Assembly (NCBI RefSeq): GCF_002090175.1
Contig: NZ_BBRN01000005.1
Location: 310,001 to 374,000 of the forward strand
Direction: 5' to 3'
From: Demequina sp. NBRC 110057
Lineage (GTDB): Bacteria; Actinomycetota; Actinomycetes; Actinomycetales; Demequinaceae
DNA: 64,000 nt
Positions 9,373 to 17,927 of this stretch are shown piece after piece. The notes below the pieces were generated by a model that did not search any database, was not told the origin of the DNA, and saw only the letters and a list, made by a program, of their open reading frames with translations. The position numbers and the translations under genes were made by a program. How positions within the stretch are numbered: the stretch's first letter is position 1; every line of letters begins with the position of its first letter.

Positions 9373-10208
9373 GCCCCCGACTGCCGCGCGGCGAGCACGG
9401 CCCCGTACAGCTCGCGGCGGGGGACGCCGGCGGTGACGGCGAGGTCGGCGACGGCGTCCTTGGCGCGCTCGCCGGCGGCGACGCGCGCGAGCGCCTCCTG
9501 CACGAGCGCCTCCATGGTGGGTGCCTCCGCGGGGCGGCCGGCCACCGTCACCACGATCTCGCCGCGCACGCCGTCGGCGGCCCACGCGGCGAGTTCCGCC
9601 AGCGTGCCGCGGCGCGTCTCCTCGTGGGTCTTGGTGAGTTCGCGGGAGACCGCCGCGGGGCGTTCGTCGCCGAACGCGAGGGCCATTGCCGCGAGCGTCG
9701 CGTCGAGGCGGTGGGGCGCCTCGAAGAACACCATGGTGCGCGCCTCGGTCGCGAGGTCGGTGAGTGCCCGCGAGCGCTCCCCGTCCTTGCGCGGCAGGAA
9801 CCCCTCGAAGCAGAAACGGTCGGTCGGAAGGCCCGACAGAGCCAGAGCGGTCAGCACCGCCGACGGCCCCGGCAGGACCTCGACCGCCACGCCCGCCGCG
9901 GCGGCGGCCTCGACCACACGGAAGCCGGGGTCGGACACTGTCGGCATGCCGGCATCGGAAACGAGCACCACAAGCGCGCCGGCGGCGGCACGCTCGATGA
10001 GGTTCGCGGCACGGTCGCGCTCGTTGTGATCGTGCACCGCGAGGACCTCGGCGGTCACCTCGATGTCGAGGCGGCGCGCGAGGTCACGCAGCCGCCTGGT
10101 GTCCTCCGCGGCGATCACGTCCGCCTCGGTGAGGGCGGCACGGAGCCGAGCGGACGCATCGGCCGCATTCCCGATGGGTGTCGCCGCCAGCACCACGCGT
10201 CCCGTCAT
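9369..10208 (-). CDS. rsmI: 16S rRNA (cytidine-1402-2'-O)-methyltransferase RsmI
   Basis: A 279-residue SAM-dependent tetrapyrrole-methylase-fold enzyme that 2'-O-methylates C1402 in the decoding centre. Signature segments are LAATPIGNAADASAR at the N-terminus, IAAEDTRRLRDLARR, LVSDAGMPTVSDPG and LPGPSAVLTALALSGLPTD, with FFEAPHR following. Only about 60 bases separate its start from the divergent protein mannosyltransferase. GACCCT lies 7 nt before the ATG, compatible with a leaderless transcript. Confidence 0.96.
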   Translation of the reverse strand: MTGRVVLAATPIGNAADASARLRAALTEADVIAAEDTRRLRDLARRLDIEVTAEVLAVHDHNERDRAANLIERAAAGALVVLVSDAGMPTVSDPGFRVVEAAAAAGVAVEVLPGPSAVLTALALSGLPTDRFCFEGFLPRKDGERSRALTDLATEARTMVFFEAPHRLDATLAAMALAFGDERPAAVSRELTKTHEETRRGTLAELAAWAADGVRGEIVVTVAGRPAEAPTMEALVQEALARVAAGERAKDAVADLAVTAGVPRRELYGAVLAARQSGA

Positions 10209-10256
10209 GTGTCCCAGGGTCGCACACGGCCTCCCGGTCTCCGTGCACGTCGCCGT

Positions 10257-10262
10257 TAGGCT
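10257..10262 (+). promoter_or_regulatory. -10 box TAGGCT for leaderless mannosyltransferase
   Basis: TAGGCT ends 7 nt before the GTG at 10270 and no Shine-Dalgarno-like sequence intervenes, so the transcript probably starts at the GTG. Confidence 0.55.
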
Positions 10263-10269
10263 CTGCCCT

Positions 10270-11787
10270 GTGATTCTCGAGAGGCTGTGGCGCTGGCGAG
10301 TGGCCCTGATGGCGACGGTGGTCGGCGTGCTCGCCGCGGTGATGCGCTTCGCGTCGCTGGGCCACCCGACCGACCTGGTGTTCGACGAGGTGTTCTACGC
10401 GCGCGGCGGGTACTCGCTCGTGGAGCTCGGCTTCGAGGGCGAATGGGGCGGCGACAACCAGGACTTCGCTCACGGCGACTTTTCGCAGCTGTCCGACGAG
10501 GGGGACTTCGTGGTCCACCCGAACACGGGCAAACTGCTCATCGGGCTCGGGATGAAGATGTTTGGCGCCACCCCGTTCGGGTGGCGCTTCTTCGCGGCCC
10601 TGTTCGGCGTCGCGGCATGCGTCATCCTCGCGTTCACCGCGCGGCGCCTGTTCCGCTCCACCATCTGGGGCACCGTGGCCGGCGTGCTGCTCGCGGTCGA
10701 CGGCGAGCACGTGGTGCTGTCCCGCACGGCGCTTCTCGACGGCTTCATGACGTTCTTCGTCATCGCGGGTTTCGCGCTGCTGGTCATGGACCGGGAGCGC
10801 ACTCGAGAACGGTTGATGGCCGCAGCCGCGCAGGAACGCGGCGCGCTGGGGTGGGGCCCGGAGGTGAGGCTGCCGGGCGGGGGCCCCAACCTGGGAATTC
10901 GCTGGTGGCGCCTCGCGGCCATGGTCGCGTTCTCCGTGTCCGTGTCCGTCAAGTGGAACGGTCTGTACTTCATGGCCGCCTTCCTCGTGCTGTCCGTGGT
11001 GTTCGACTGGTACGACCGCCGCGCCGCGGGCTACGAGGACTGGTTCGGGGGCGGCTTCCTGCGTGCCATCCCGGCGTTCCTCACTACCGTGGTGGTGCTG
11101 CCGCTCGTCTACCTCGCGTCGTGGATCCCGTGGTTCACCTCGGACAACTCGTGGGGACGGCACTGGGCCGAACAGAACCCGGGCGAGGGCGTCACGTGGC
11201 TTCCCGAGTCGCTGCGCTCGCTGGTGCACTATCACCGCCAGATGTGGGACTTCCACAAGAGCCTCGATACCCCGCACAACTACGAGTCGAACCCGTGGTT
11301 CTGGCCCTTCCAGTGGAGGCCCACCGCGTTCTACTTCGAGGACGCGCCCGACGCGGACTGCGGCGCCGACCGTTGCGTGAGCGCCATCCACGCGGTCGGA
11401 GACCCCCTGCTGTGGTGGGTCGCCTTCGCGGTGCTCCTGTTTGCCCTGTGGCGCGTGGTGCGCCACCGCGACATGCTCGCCCTGACGCTCGCCGTCGGCT
11501 ACCTCGCCGCGTGGGTCACCTGGCTGCCGTTCGCCCACCGCACCATCTTCACCTTCTACACGGTGACCATGGCGCCGTTCGTCGTGCTGCTCGTGGTGTG
11601 GGCGCTCCAACGCCTCGCGCAACCCGCGCGCCTGGGCGGCGCGTGGAGCCCGCGCGGCCTCGCGATCGCCGGCGTCTACGTGGGGCTCGTGCTGGCCCTG
11701 GCGGGCTTCTTCGCCCCCATCTGGATCGGCGATCCCATCCCCTTCAGGTACTGGCAGCTGCACATGTGGTTCCCGTCCTGGGTCTAG
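10270..11787 (+). CDS. pmt: Protein O-mannosyltransferase (PMT, GT39)
   Basis: A 505-residue polytopic membrane enzyme that moves mannose from polyprenyl-phosphate-mannose to Ser/Thr of secreted proteins outside the membrane, concurrent with Sec export in actinobacteria. The catalytic acidic pair is in HPTDLVFDEVFYARG (Asp39-Glu40) in the first extracellular loop; multiple hydrophobic helices follow and the C-terminus has the conserved FRYWQLHMWFPSW ending. Divergent from rsmI, an arrangement common in actinobacteria. GTG start set by the -10 box 7 nt upstream. Candidate acceptors nearby include the Ser/Thr-rich exported proteins at 6892, 56983 and 62243. Confidence 0.94.
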   Translation: MILERLWRWRVALMATVVGVLAAVMRFASLGHPTDLVFDEVFYARGGYSLVELGFEGEWGGDNQDFAHGDFSQLSDEGDFVVHPNTGKLLIGLGMKMFGATPFGWRFFAALFGVAACVILAFTARRLFRSTIWGTVAGVLLAVDGEHVVLSRTALLDGFMTFFVIAGFALLVMDRERTRERLMAAAAQERGALGWGPEVRLPGGGPNLGIRWWRLAAMVAFSVSVSVKWNGLYFMAAFLVLSVVFDWYDRRAAGYEDWFGGGFLRAIPAFLTTVVVLPLVYLASWIPWFTSDNSWGRHWAEQNPGEGVTWLPESLRSLVHYHRQMWDFHKSLDTPHNYESNPWFWPFQWRPTAFYFEDAPDADCGADRCVSAIHAVGDPLLWWVAFAVLLFALWRVVRHRDMLALTLAVGYLAAWVTWLPFAHRTIFTFYTVTMAPFVVLLVVWALQRLAQPARLGGAWSPRGLAIAGVYVGLVLALAGFFAPIWIGDPIPFRYWQLHMWFPSWV

Positions 11788-11800
11788 GGCCGAAGGCCGC

Positions 11801-12235
11801 CTATGCGCGCCTCTCGATGAGGCGCGACAGCACGATCGCGGAGCGCGTCGAGTCCACCTGACTGGGAGAGCGGACCTTTTCGAGCGCGAGCTCGAGGTGG
11901 CGAGTGTCGGCCGCGCGCAGGGTGACCAGAGCATCGGCCTGACCCGTGACGGTGGTCGCCTCGATCACCTCGGGGATGCCGGTGAGGATGCGGCGCAGCT
12001 CCTGGGGGCCCACGATGCCGCGGCAGAACAGCTCGACGTACGCCTCGGTGCCGTGCCCGACCGCCTCGGGGTCGGTCACGACGGTGAAGCCCCGAATCAC
12101 GCCGTCGGCAGTCATCCTGTCCACGCGCCGCTTCACGGCGGAGGCCGACAGCCCTACCCGCGGGCCGAGCTCCTGATAACTCGCGCGTCCGTCCTCGCGC
12201 AGCAGGTCGAGCAGGCGGCGATCGAGTGCATCCAC
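11801..12235 (-). CDS. Lrp/AsnC-family transcriptional regulator
   Basis: A 144-residue regulator with an N-terminal winged HTH (LDLLREDGRASYQELGPRVGLSASAVKRRVDRM) and a C-terminal RAM ligand-binding domain (IPEVIEATTVTGQADALVTLRA). It is divergent from an ornithine cyclodeaminase gene, so it likely senses ornithine, arginine or proline and controls that gene. GTG start at 12233-12235 has GAGGA 8 nt upstream. A dyad in the shared intergenic region (12267-12304) is a candidate operator. Its stop lies 13 bases from the convergent mannosyltransferase. Confidence 0.93.
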   Translation of the reverse strand: MDALDRRLLDLLREDGRASYQELGPRVGLSASAVKRRVDRMTADGVIRGFTVVTDPEAVGHGTEAYVELFCRGIVGPQELRRILTGIPEVIEATTVTGQADALVTLRAADTRHLELALEKVRSPSQVDSTRSAIVLSRLIERRA

Positions 12236-12266
12236 GGGTCATTCCTCATTCCTGCGCCGCGCGCGT

Positions 12267-12304
12267 GAATATCGAGCCAATCGTCCGATACTCGCAGGAT
12301 ATTC
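12267..12304. promoter_or_regulatory. Candidate Lrp operator: inverted repeat GAATATC...GATATTC
   Basis: GAATATC at 12267-12273 is mirrored by GATATTC at 12298-12304. The arms are 31 bp apart centre to centre, three helical turns, in the 128-bp gap between the divergent Lrp regulator and ornithine cyclodeaminase genes, and are AT-rich against the local background. Confidence 0.5.
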
Positions 12305-12363
12305 GCGCCTATGGCGGCTTTCGCGCGCGGTTTGTTTGTCATCCTGATCACAGGAGGTGAACC

Positions 12364-13410
12364 ATGGTGATGCTCGTCGACGTCCCCCGCATGGCGTCAT
12401 GGATCTCGTACGTGGGCCCGGAGGCCGCGATCGAGGGGATACGTTCCCGGCTCGAGGCCGACTACCGCCGGTGGCCCGACTTCGACAAGACTCCCAGGAT
12501 CGCGGCTCACTCCCCGCTCGGCGTGATCGAACTCATGCCGATCGCCGATGCCGAGCGCTACGCCTTCAAGTACGTGAACGGCCACCCCGCCAACCCGCTG
12601 CGCGGCTACCAGACGGTGACCGCCTTCGGCGCGCTCGCCGACGTCCACAACGGCTACCCCGTGCTCGTGGCCGAGATGACGCTGCTCACCGCGCTGAGGA
12701 CGGCCGCGACGTCGGCGATGGCCGCCGTCGCGCTCGCGCGGAGCGACTCGCACACCATGGCCGTGATCGGCAACGGCTCGCAGAGCGAGTTTCAGGCGCT
12801 GGGCATGCGCGCCGCGCTAGGCATCGACACGCTGCGCATCTGGGACACCGATCCGACGGCGATGGCCAAGCTCGCACGCAACCTCGCCCCCCTCGGCTTC
12901 GAGATCCACTGCGCGACCAGCGCCGAGGACGCGTGCCGCGGCGCCGACATCGTCACCACGTGCACTGCCGACAAGACCCTCGCGACCATCGTGCGCGACG
13001 AGTGGATCGCCCCCGGCACCCACCTCAACGCCATCGGCGGCGACTGCCCCGGTAAGACGGAACTCGACCCCGCGATCCTCAACCGCGGCGACGTGTTCGT
13101 CGAGTTCACGCCGCAGACCCGCATCGAGGGTGAGATCCAGCAACTGCACCCCGATCACCCCGTGACGGAACTGTGGACGGTCCTGGACGGCACCGTCGCC
13201 GGGCGCACGCACGACGACCAGGTGACGGTCTTCGACTCCGTGGGATTTGCCCTCGAGGACTTCTCCGCGCTGTCGTACCTGGCCGATGCCGTGGCCGGCA
13301 CCCGCTTCGCCGGCACCGTCGACCTCATCGCCGACCCCGACGACCCGCGCGATCTGTTCTCGCTCGTCGCGGGCGAGGAGGCTGCGGTCAGGGCCGCATC
13401 GGCCGCCTGA
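12364..13410 (+). CDS. ocd: Ornithine cyclodeaminase family protein
   Basis: A 348-residue NAD-dependent enzyme of the ornithine cyclodeaminase/mu-crystallin family, converting L-ornithine to L-proline and ammonia. It has the substrate segment (KYVNGHPANPLRGYQTVTAF), a Rossmann loop (AVIGNGSQSEFQALGMRA) with IWDTDP after the second strand, and HLNAIGGDCPGKTELDP carrying the catalytic Asp. Length matches the Pseudomonas enzyme. AGGAGGTGA lies 6 nt before ATG 12364, a strong RBS. Divergent Lrp regulator suggests amino-acid-dependent control. Other family members reduce imines or ketones, so the exact substrate is inferred. Confidence 0.9.
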   Translation: MVMLVDVPRMASWISYVGPEAAIEGIRSRLEADYRRWPDFDKTPRIAAHSPLGVIELMPIADAERYAFKYVNGHPANPLRGYQTVTAFGALADVHNGYPVLVAEMTLLTALRTAATSAMAAVALARSDSHTMAVIGNGSQSEFQALGMRAALGIDTLRIWDTDPTAMAKLARNLAPLGFEIHCATSAEDACRGADIVTTCTADKTLATIVRDEWIAPGTHLNAIGGDCPGKTELDPAILNRGDVFVEFTPQTRIEGEIQQLHPDHPVTELWTVLDGTVAGRTHDDQVTVFDSVGFALEDFSALSYLADAVAGTRFAGTVDLIADPDDPRDLFSLVAGEEAAVRAASAA

Positions 13411-13459
13411 CGGCGCCGCCGCGCTGTGGCCGCGCACGGCCCCTGGCACGATAGGCGCC

Positions 13460-14638
13460 ATGAGCGAGGACAGCACGCAGGTGCCCAGCGCGGTGGCTCA
13501 CGCCGCGCAGACAGTGAAGGACGAGCGCCCCGACACGTCGCCCCCCGCGTGGGCGAACAGGTTCGTGTGGCAGTCGGCGTGGAAGCTCGTCGCCGTGGTC
13601 GCCCTCGCCGCGCTCGCCGTGGTGGTGGTGCTGCAGCTGCGGCACCTACTCGGCTCACTCACCATCTCGCTGTTCTTCGCCCTCGCGATCATCCCGGGAG
13701 TCGAGGCGCTCGTGCGCCGCTTCGGGATGCGCCGCGGCGCGGCCGTGGGGATCATCTTCATCACGGCGCTCGTCGCCGTGGTGCTGATGGTGTCCTTCCT
13801 CATCCCCGCGATCGTCCAATTCGCGTCGGCCGTGAGCCAGCACTTCACGGAGTGGATGGATCAGCTCAACGCCTGGACCAGCGACAGCCTGGGCGGCGAC
13901 GTGGTGGACACGGAGGCGGCGCAGGATGCGACGGCGCCCATCCTTCACGCCGTGCAGCAGTGGGGCGACAACGTCCTAGGCGTGCTGTCGAGCGGGCTCG
14001 GGCTCGTCTTCGACGTGTTCACCATCATGACGTTCACGTTCTACTTTGCGGCCGACTTCCCTCGCCTGCTGCGCACCATCATGCGGCGCATGCCCCCCGA
14101 GCGACAGCAGGTCGTGGGGTGGGTGGCCCGCACCTCCATCGAGCAGACCGGCGGCTACTTCTACTCGCGCCTGCTCCTCATGCTCATCTGCGGCACCGGT
14201 GCATTTTTCGTGATGCTGCTCGTGGGCCTGCCGCTGGTCTACGCGCTCCCGATGGCGCTGTTCATGGGCTTCGTGTCCGAGTTCATCCCGTTCATCGGCA
14301 CCTACCTCGGCGCCATCGTCCCATCGCTCGTGGTCCTCGCCGTCGAGGGCTTCGTTCCCACCCTCATCCTCGTGGGGTACGTGCTGGTCTACCAGCAGAT
14401 CGAGAACTATGTCCTGAACCCACGGCTGTCCTCGAAGACGATGGAGCTGAACGGCGCCGTCGCGTTCGGTGGAGCCATGGCGGGTGGCGCGATCGCCGGC
14501 CCCATGGGCGCGTTCATGGCTCTGCCCGTGGCGGCGCTCATCACCTCGATCGCGAAGAACACCGGCCGCACCTACGAGGTGGTGGCCGAGCTCGAGGCTG
14601 GCGAGGCCGGAGTCGCGTCGACCGACGAGACGGCCTAG
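13460..14638 (+). CDS. AI-2E family transporter (PerM-like membrane protein)
   Basis: A 392-residue polytopic protein of the AI-2 exporter-like/PerM family. Two N-terminal helices (about 35-75) are followed by a hydrophilic stretch, then six or more helices including SEFIPFIGTYLGAIVPSLVV and the family-typical QQIENYVLNPRLSSKTMELN. Family members have been linked to signal export, Na+/H+ antiport and osmotolerance, so the substrate is unknown. ATG at 13460 is 7 nt after CACGAT, a weak leaderless -10. It ends before a bidirectional terminator shared with the convergent FKBP gene. Confidence 0.88.
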   Translation: MSEDSTQVPSAVAHAAQTVKDERPDTSPPAWANRFVWQSAWKLVAVVALAALAVVVVLQLRHLLGSLTISLFFALAIIPGVEALVRRFGMRRGAAVGIIFITALVAVVLMVSFLIPAIVQFASAVSQHFTEWMDQLNAWTSDSLGGDVVDTEAAQDATAPILHAVQQWGDNVLGVLSSGLGLVFDVFTIMTFTFYFAADFPRLLRTIMRRMPPERQQVVGWVARTSIEQTGGYFYSRLLLMLICGTGAFFVMLLVGLPLVYALPMALFMGFVSEFIPFIGTYLGAIVPSLVVLAVEGFVPTLILVGYVLVYQQIENYVLNPRLSSKTMELNGAVAFGGAMAGGAIAGPMGAFMALPVAALITSIAKNTGRTYEVVAELEAGEAGVASTDETA

Positions 14639-14671
14639 CCCCGCACCGCGCCCGCCTCCGGGCGCACAACG

Positions 14672-14712
14672 CAACGGCGCCGGCCTCCCCGCAGGGGAAG
14701 CCGGCGCCGTTG
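14672..14712. terminator. Bidirectional hairpin terminator
   Basis: CAACGGCGCCGGC (14672-14684) pairs exactly with 14700-14712; an inner TCCCC/GGGGA stem closes a GCA loop. It lies between convergent genes. Confidence 0.8.
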
Positions 14713-14728
14713 TCGTTGCGGTGAGCGG

Positions 14729-15709
14729 TTAGCTCGCGGCCAGGATGTCGACCACGAACACGAGGGTCGAGCCGCCGGGGATCGAGCCATCCGCGGTGTC
14801 CTCGTCGCCGTAGCCGAGGTCCGACGGGATGATCAGCATGACCTGGCTACCCACGGTCTGGCCCGCGAGGCCGTCGACCCAGCCCTGGATGAGCGAAGAG
14901 CTCGACAGGACGAAGGACGCGGACGCGCCGCGGTCCCACGAGGAGTCGAACTGCTCGCCGTCCCACACCCATCCGGTGTAGTTCACGGTCACGGTGTCGC
15001 CCTCTTCAACCGTGTCGCCCTCGCCCTTGATGAGGGGCTGGGCCACGAGCTCGCTGGGCTCCTCGGTGGCGGTCGAGAAGTCGATGCTGGGAGCGCCGGT
15101 GTCATCGAGCGTCACCGTCGGCAGCCCCTCCTCGGGCTCCACTGCCTCACCCTCGGGCGCGTCGAGCGGGGTGGTGGCCGACTGCACGGTCACCGCCATG
15201 AACGTCGAAGCACCCACGGTGCCGTCCGCGGCGGCGGTGCCCGGCGAGCCGTAGATGAAGTCGGTGCCGACCTTCTGGCCCTGCAGCGCCTCGTACAGCA
15301 CGGGGTCGATGCCCGACTCGGCGTAGCTCACGGACTCGGTCGAACCGGAGTCATAGGTCGAGTAGGTCATCGTTTGGTCCTCGCCGGACCACACGGTGTA
15401 AGCGAGTTCGATGACCTGGCCGTCGACGATGTCCTCGCCGTCACCCTCGTTCACGACGAGTGCAGCGGTGGTGTCGACCGTGAGCGGCGACTCAAACTCG
15501 AGCACCGGCGCCTCGTCGTCGCCGTTCCAGGTGATCTCGCCCAGCGTGGCCTCCGCGGCCGCGGTGTCGGCGCCGGTGTCGGCCGATGCCGAGGCGGAGG
15601 GGGAAGTCGAGGTGGACGAGTCGCCATCGGAGTCGCTCGAGCAGGCAGTGAGGCCCAGCAGCGAGACGGCGCCAATGGCGACGACGGTGGTCCAGCGGGA
15701 TGAAAGCAA
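14729..15709 (-). CDS. FKBP-type peptidyl-prolyl isomerase lipoprotein, two FKBP-like modules
   Basis: A 326-residue exported lipoprotein. Lipobox LTAC places the lipidated Cys at residue 23; an acidic Ser/Thr linker follows. The C-terminal FKBP domain is well formed (VEEGDTVTVNYTGWVWDGE, FDSSWDRG, LIQGWVDGLAGQ, YGDEDTADGSIPGGSTLVFVVDI). An upstream module (about 90-200) has the FKBP layout but is diverged (ELAYTVWSGEDQTMTYSTYD). It probably folds envelope proteins. TTG at 15707-15709 has GGAG 8 nt upstream and puts the signal peptide at the N-terminus. Convergent with the AI-2E gene. Confidence 0.9.
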   Translation of the reverse strand: MLSSRWTTVVAIGAVSLLGLTACSSDSDGDSSTSTSPSASASADTGADTAAAEATLGEITWNGDDEAPVLEFESPLTVDTTAALVVNEGDGEDIVDGQVIELAYTVWSGEDQTMTYSTYDSGSTESVSYAESGIDPVLYEALQGQKVGTDFIYGSPGTAAADGTVGASTFMAVTVQSATTPLDAPEGEAVEPEEGLPTVTLDDTGAPSIDFSTATEEPSELVAQPLIKGEGDTVEEGDTVTVNYTGWVWDGEQFDSSWDRGASASFVLSSSSLIQGWVDGLAGQTVGSQVMLIIPSDLGYGDEDTADGSIPGGSTLVFVVDILAAS

Positions 15710-15834
15710 GAGTGAAGCTCCTCGATCAGCGCGCGAAGGCGCGGTGCGGCCGGGCAGAGGCCGGCCCTGGTCACGGTCAGTCAACCGATGAGCGGCCGCA
15801 GGAGTTCCCAGCGACGCGCACTCTCAGCATTCTC

Positions 15835-16776
15835 TCAGGTACGCGCGAGTCGCCCTACCACCGTGGCGACGGCCCAGAACAGCAGGTCGACGGCGGCCGA
15901 CCAGACCCTGCTGACGATCACGACGAGGGCGGCCGTGGGTGCGGGGAGCACCACGAGCAGCAGCACCATCTGGGTAGCATCCCTGGTGCCCAGGCCGCTC
16001 GGCACGAGCGGCGTCAGCATGCCTACGACGCCCGCGAAGCCGAACGCCCCGACCAGGAACAGCAGGTCCCCCGCGCCAGTGTCGGGCACGATCGCCTTCA
16101 ACAACAGCGCGTAGGCGAGGCCCGAGACCAGTGCGCCGACGCCGTACAGGCCGAGCGACGAACCGACGACGTCCCAGCCGACCGGCGTCACCTCGCCGCG
16201 CTTCAACAGTCGGAAGCCCAGCGCGAGCACACGGTTGAACACCGGCGGCGTCATCGCGACGAATCCGAGGACCGCCCCCACTGCCACCACGATCCTGAGG
16301 ACCGGCGAGATCTCGCCGATGCGCGGGTCGAGGGCAAGCATCGTGAGGGAGACGGCGCCGACGGCCACGATCTGCGCCGCCGCCTCCACGAGCGTCGAAA
16401 TCGCGAGCCGCGACTTCGAGATCCCCTGCTCGGCAGCGAGGTAGACCTTTCCCGCGATCCACGGGATGGTGCCGGGGATGTAGCGCGCCAGCCACGCCTT
16501 GGCGTAGATGTCCGCCATCACGACGAAGCGGGGAAGGTGGCTGGCACCCAGGCGCGAGAGCACCACGCGCCACACGATCACGCCGAGGTAGCGGAATGCG
16601 AGGGCGATGGCGCTGGCCGCGACGACCCAGCCCCAGCCCACCTCGAGGCCGTCCAGCGCGTGCCAGTCGACGGTGGCGAGAAACCACGCGAAGGCGGCCA
16701 CGATGGCCGCATAAAACAGCCACCTCACGGCGGTCCCCCAGGGCCGCCGGCGCTCCGTAGCAGCGTCGCCGCTCAC
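15835..16776 (-). CDS. Lysylphosphatidylglycerol-synthase-TM/flippase-like membrane protein (UPF0104)
   Basis: A 313-residue integral membrane protein with about eight helices, of the AglD/MprF-TM (UPF0104) family. Typical segments are AKAWLARYIPGTIPWIAGKVYLA and GMLTPLVPSGLGTRDATQMVLL. Members near glycosyltransferases are thought to flip or assist transfer of lipid-linked glycans. GTG start overlaps the upstream pyruvyltransferase-family stop as GTGA, so it is the third gene of an operon with the genes at 16773 and 17924. The proposed glycan-export role rests on that context. Confidence 0.85.
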   Translation of the reverse strand: MSGDAATERRRPWGTAVRWLFYAAIVAAFAWFLATVDWHALDGLEVGWGWVVAASAIALAFRYLGVIVWRVVLSRLGASHLPRFVVMADIYAKAWLARYIPGTIPWIAGKVYLAAEQGISKSRLAISTLVEAAAQIVAVGAVSLTMLALDPRIGEISPVLRIVVAVGAVLGFVAMTPPVFNRVLALGFRLLKRGEVTPVGWDVVGSSLGLYGVGALVSGLAYALLLKAIVPDTGAGDLLFLVGAFGFAGVVGMLTPLVPSGLGTRDATQMVLLLVVLPAPTAALVVIVSRVWSAAVDLLFWAVATVVGRLART

Positions 16777-17927
16777 CTTCCGACCGCCGCGGCGAAGTCG
16801 GCGCGCAGACGCTCGCGCATCGCGGCGAGCGCGGCTGCAGTGCGCTCCGCCTGTGCGGCGTCAGTCACGACGGCGGAGGCCAGGTGCGTGAGGTCCGCGA
16901 CGGCATCGTCCTCGAGCAGGCGCTCGATAGGGCGGGTGTAGCCGGCCGCCCCCACCTGGTCGGCGTAGAGGCGACCCTTGTCGACGTAGAAGTAGGTCAC
17001 GGTGGGGACTCCCACCGAGGAGGCGACGATGCCGGCGTGCAGGCGCAGCGCGATCATCACGTCTGCCGCCGCATACACGGAGCGGATCTGCCCGGGCGAG
17101 ACCTCGTCGTCGTCGAGGACGTGGACCCGCTCGGGGTGCGCGGCGCGCTCGCGCAGCCGGTGCGCGAAGGCGGGGTCCTGCACCATGTGCATGGGGGCGA
17201 GGACCACGGCGCCGTGCGCCTCGACGAGCGCATCGATGGCCTCCACCAGGCGTGTGGCGAGAAGGTCAGCGTCGGGCTGGGGCCGCTCGCGGCGCCAGCG
17301 GTGGGGAAGCCAACCGCCCTTGCGGTAGTGGAACCACTCGCGCGGGGCGACGATGGCGTAGCGCTCGGCGGGGAGGTCGACGGGCTCGAGGTCGGTCGCG
17401 TACACGGCGCAGTCGAAGCTCGCGGTCACGCGCTCCGCGGGCACTCCCCACGCGACAAGCTTGTCCCGCGACTCCTCGTCGCGCGTCAGGAACGTCTTGG
17501 TGCGGCGCACGGTGGCGGCGATAAGGCGGCGGCTGGACCGTGCCGACGTGGGGCCGATGCCCTGGAAGGCGCCCACGAGGTTGCGGTTGGCGGCGCGCAC
17601 GGCGGCGATCTTGACCGCCCAGTACCAGACGCCCAGGCGGTTCGTGTAGTCCTTCAGCAGCTCGCCTCCGCCCCACAGCACCAGGTCGGCGCGGCGCGCG
17701 GCGCGCATGAGGCTCACGAGCGCGAGGGGCGACAGTGAGTGAATGTCCTGGCCCAGGGCCTCGGCGTCGAACCAGGCGCCGTCGCGCGTGGCGTGCTGCG
17801 ACACGATGGTGACCCGGGCACCGGGAAATGTATCCCGGACGAGCCCCAGCAGGCCCGCGGCGATCGCGCGGTCGCCGCGGTTGGCAGCGAGGTCGGAGTT
17901 GATGACGAGGACCTTCACGCCGGTCAT
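16773..17927 (-). CDS. Polysaccharide pyruvyl transferase family protein
   Basis: A 384-residue protein matching the polysaccharide pyruvyltransferase (CsaB/WcaK) fold: NSDLAANRGDRAIAAGLLGL at the N-terminus, LVLWGGGELLKDYTNRL, FQGIGPTS, and the C-terminal AADVMIALRLHAGIVASSVGVPTVTYFY motif. Enzymes of this family put pyruvate ketals on wall polysaccharides, which can anchor SLH proteins. The ATG overlaps the GT4 stop as ATGA. Surface-glycan decoration is likely; acceptor sugar unknown. Confidence 0.9.
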   Translation of the reverse strand: MTGVKVLVINSDLAANRGDRAIAAGLLGLVRDTFPGARVTIVSQHATRDGAWFDAEALGQDIHSLSPLALVSLMRAARRADLVLWGGGELLKDYTNRLGVWYWAVKIAAVRAANRNLVGAFQGIGPTSARSSRRLIAATVRRTKTFLTRDEESRDKLVAWGVPAERVTASFDCAVYATDLEPVDLPAERYAIVAPREWFHYRKGGWLPHRWRRERPQPDADLLATRLVEAIDALVEAHGAVVLAPMHMVQDPAFAHRLRERAAHPERVHVLDDDEVSPGQIRSVYAAADVMIALRLHAGIVASSVGVPTVTYFYVDKGRLYADQVGAAGYTRPIERLLEDDAVADLTHLASAVVTDAAQAERTAAALAAMRERLRADFAAAVGR

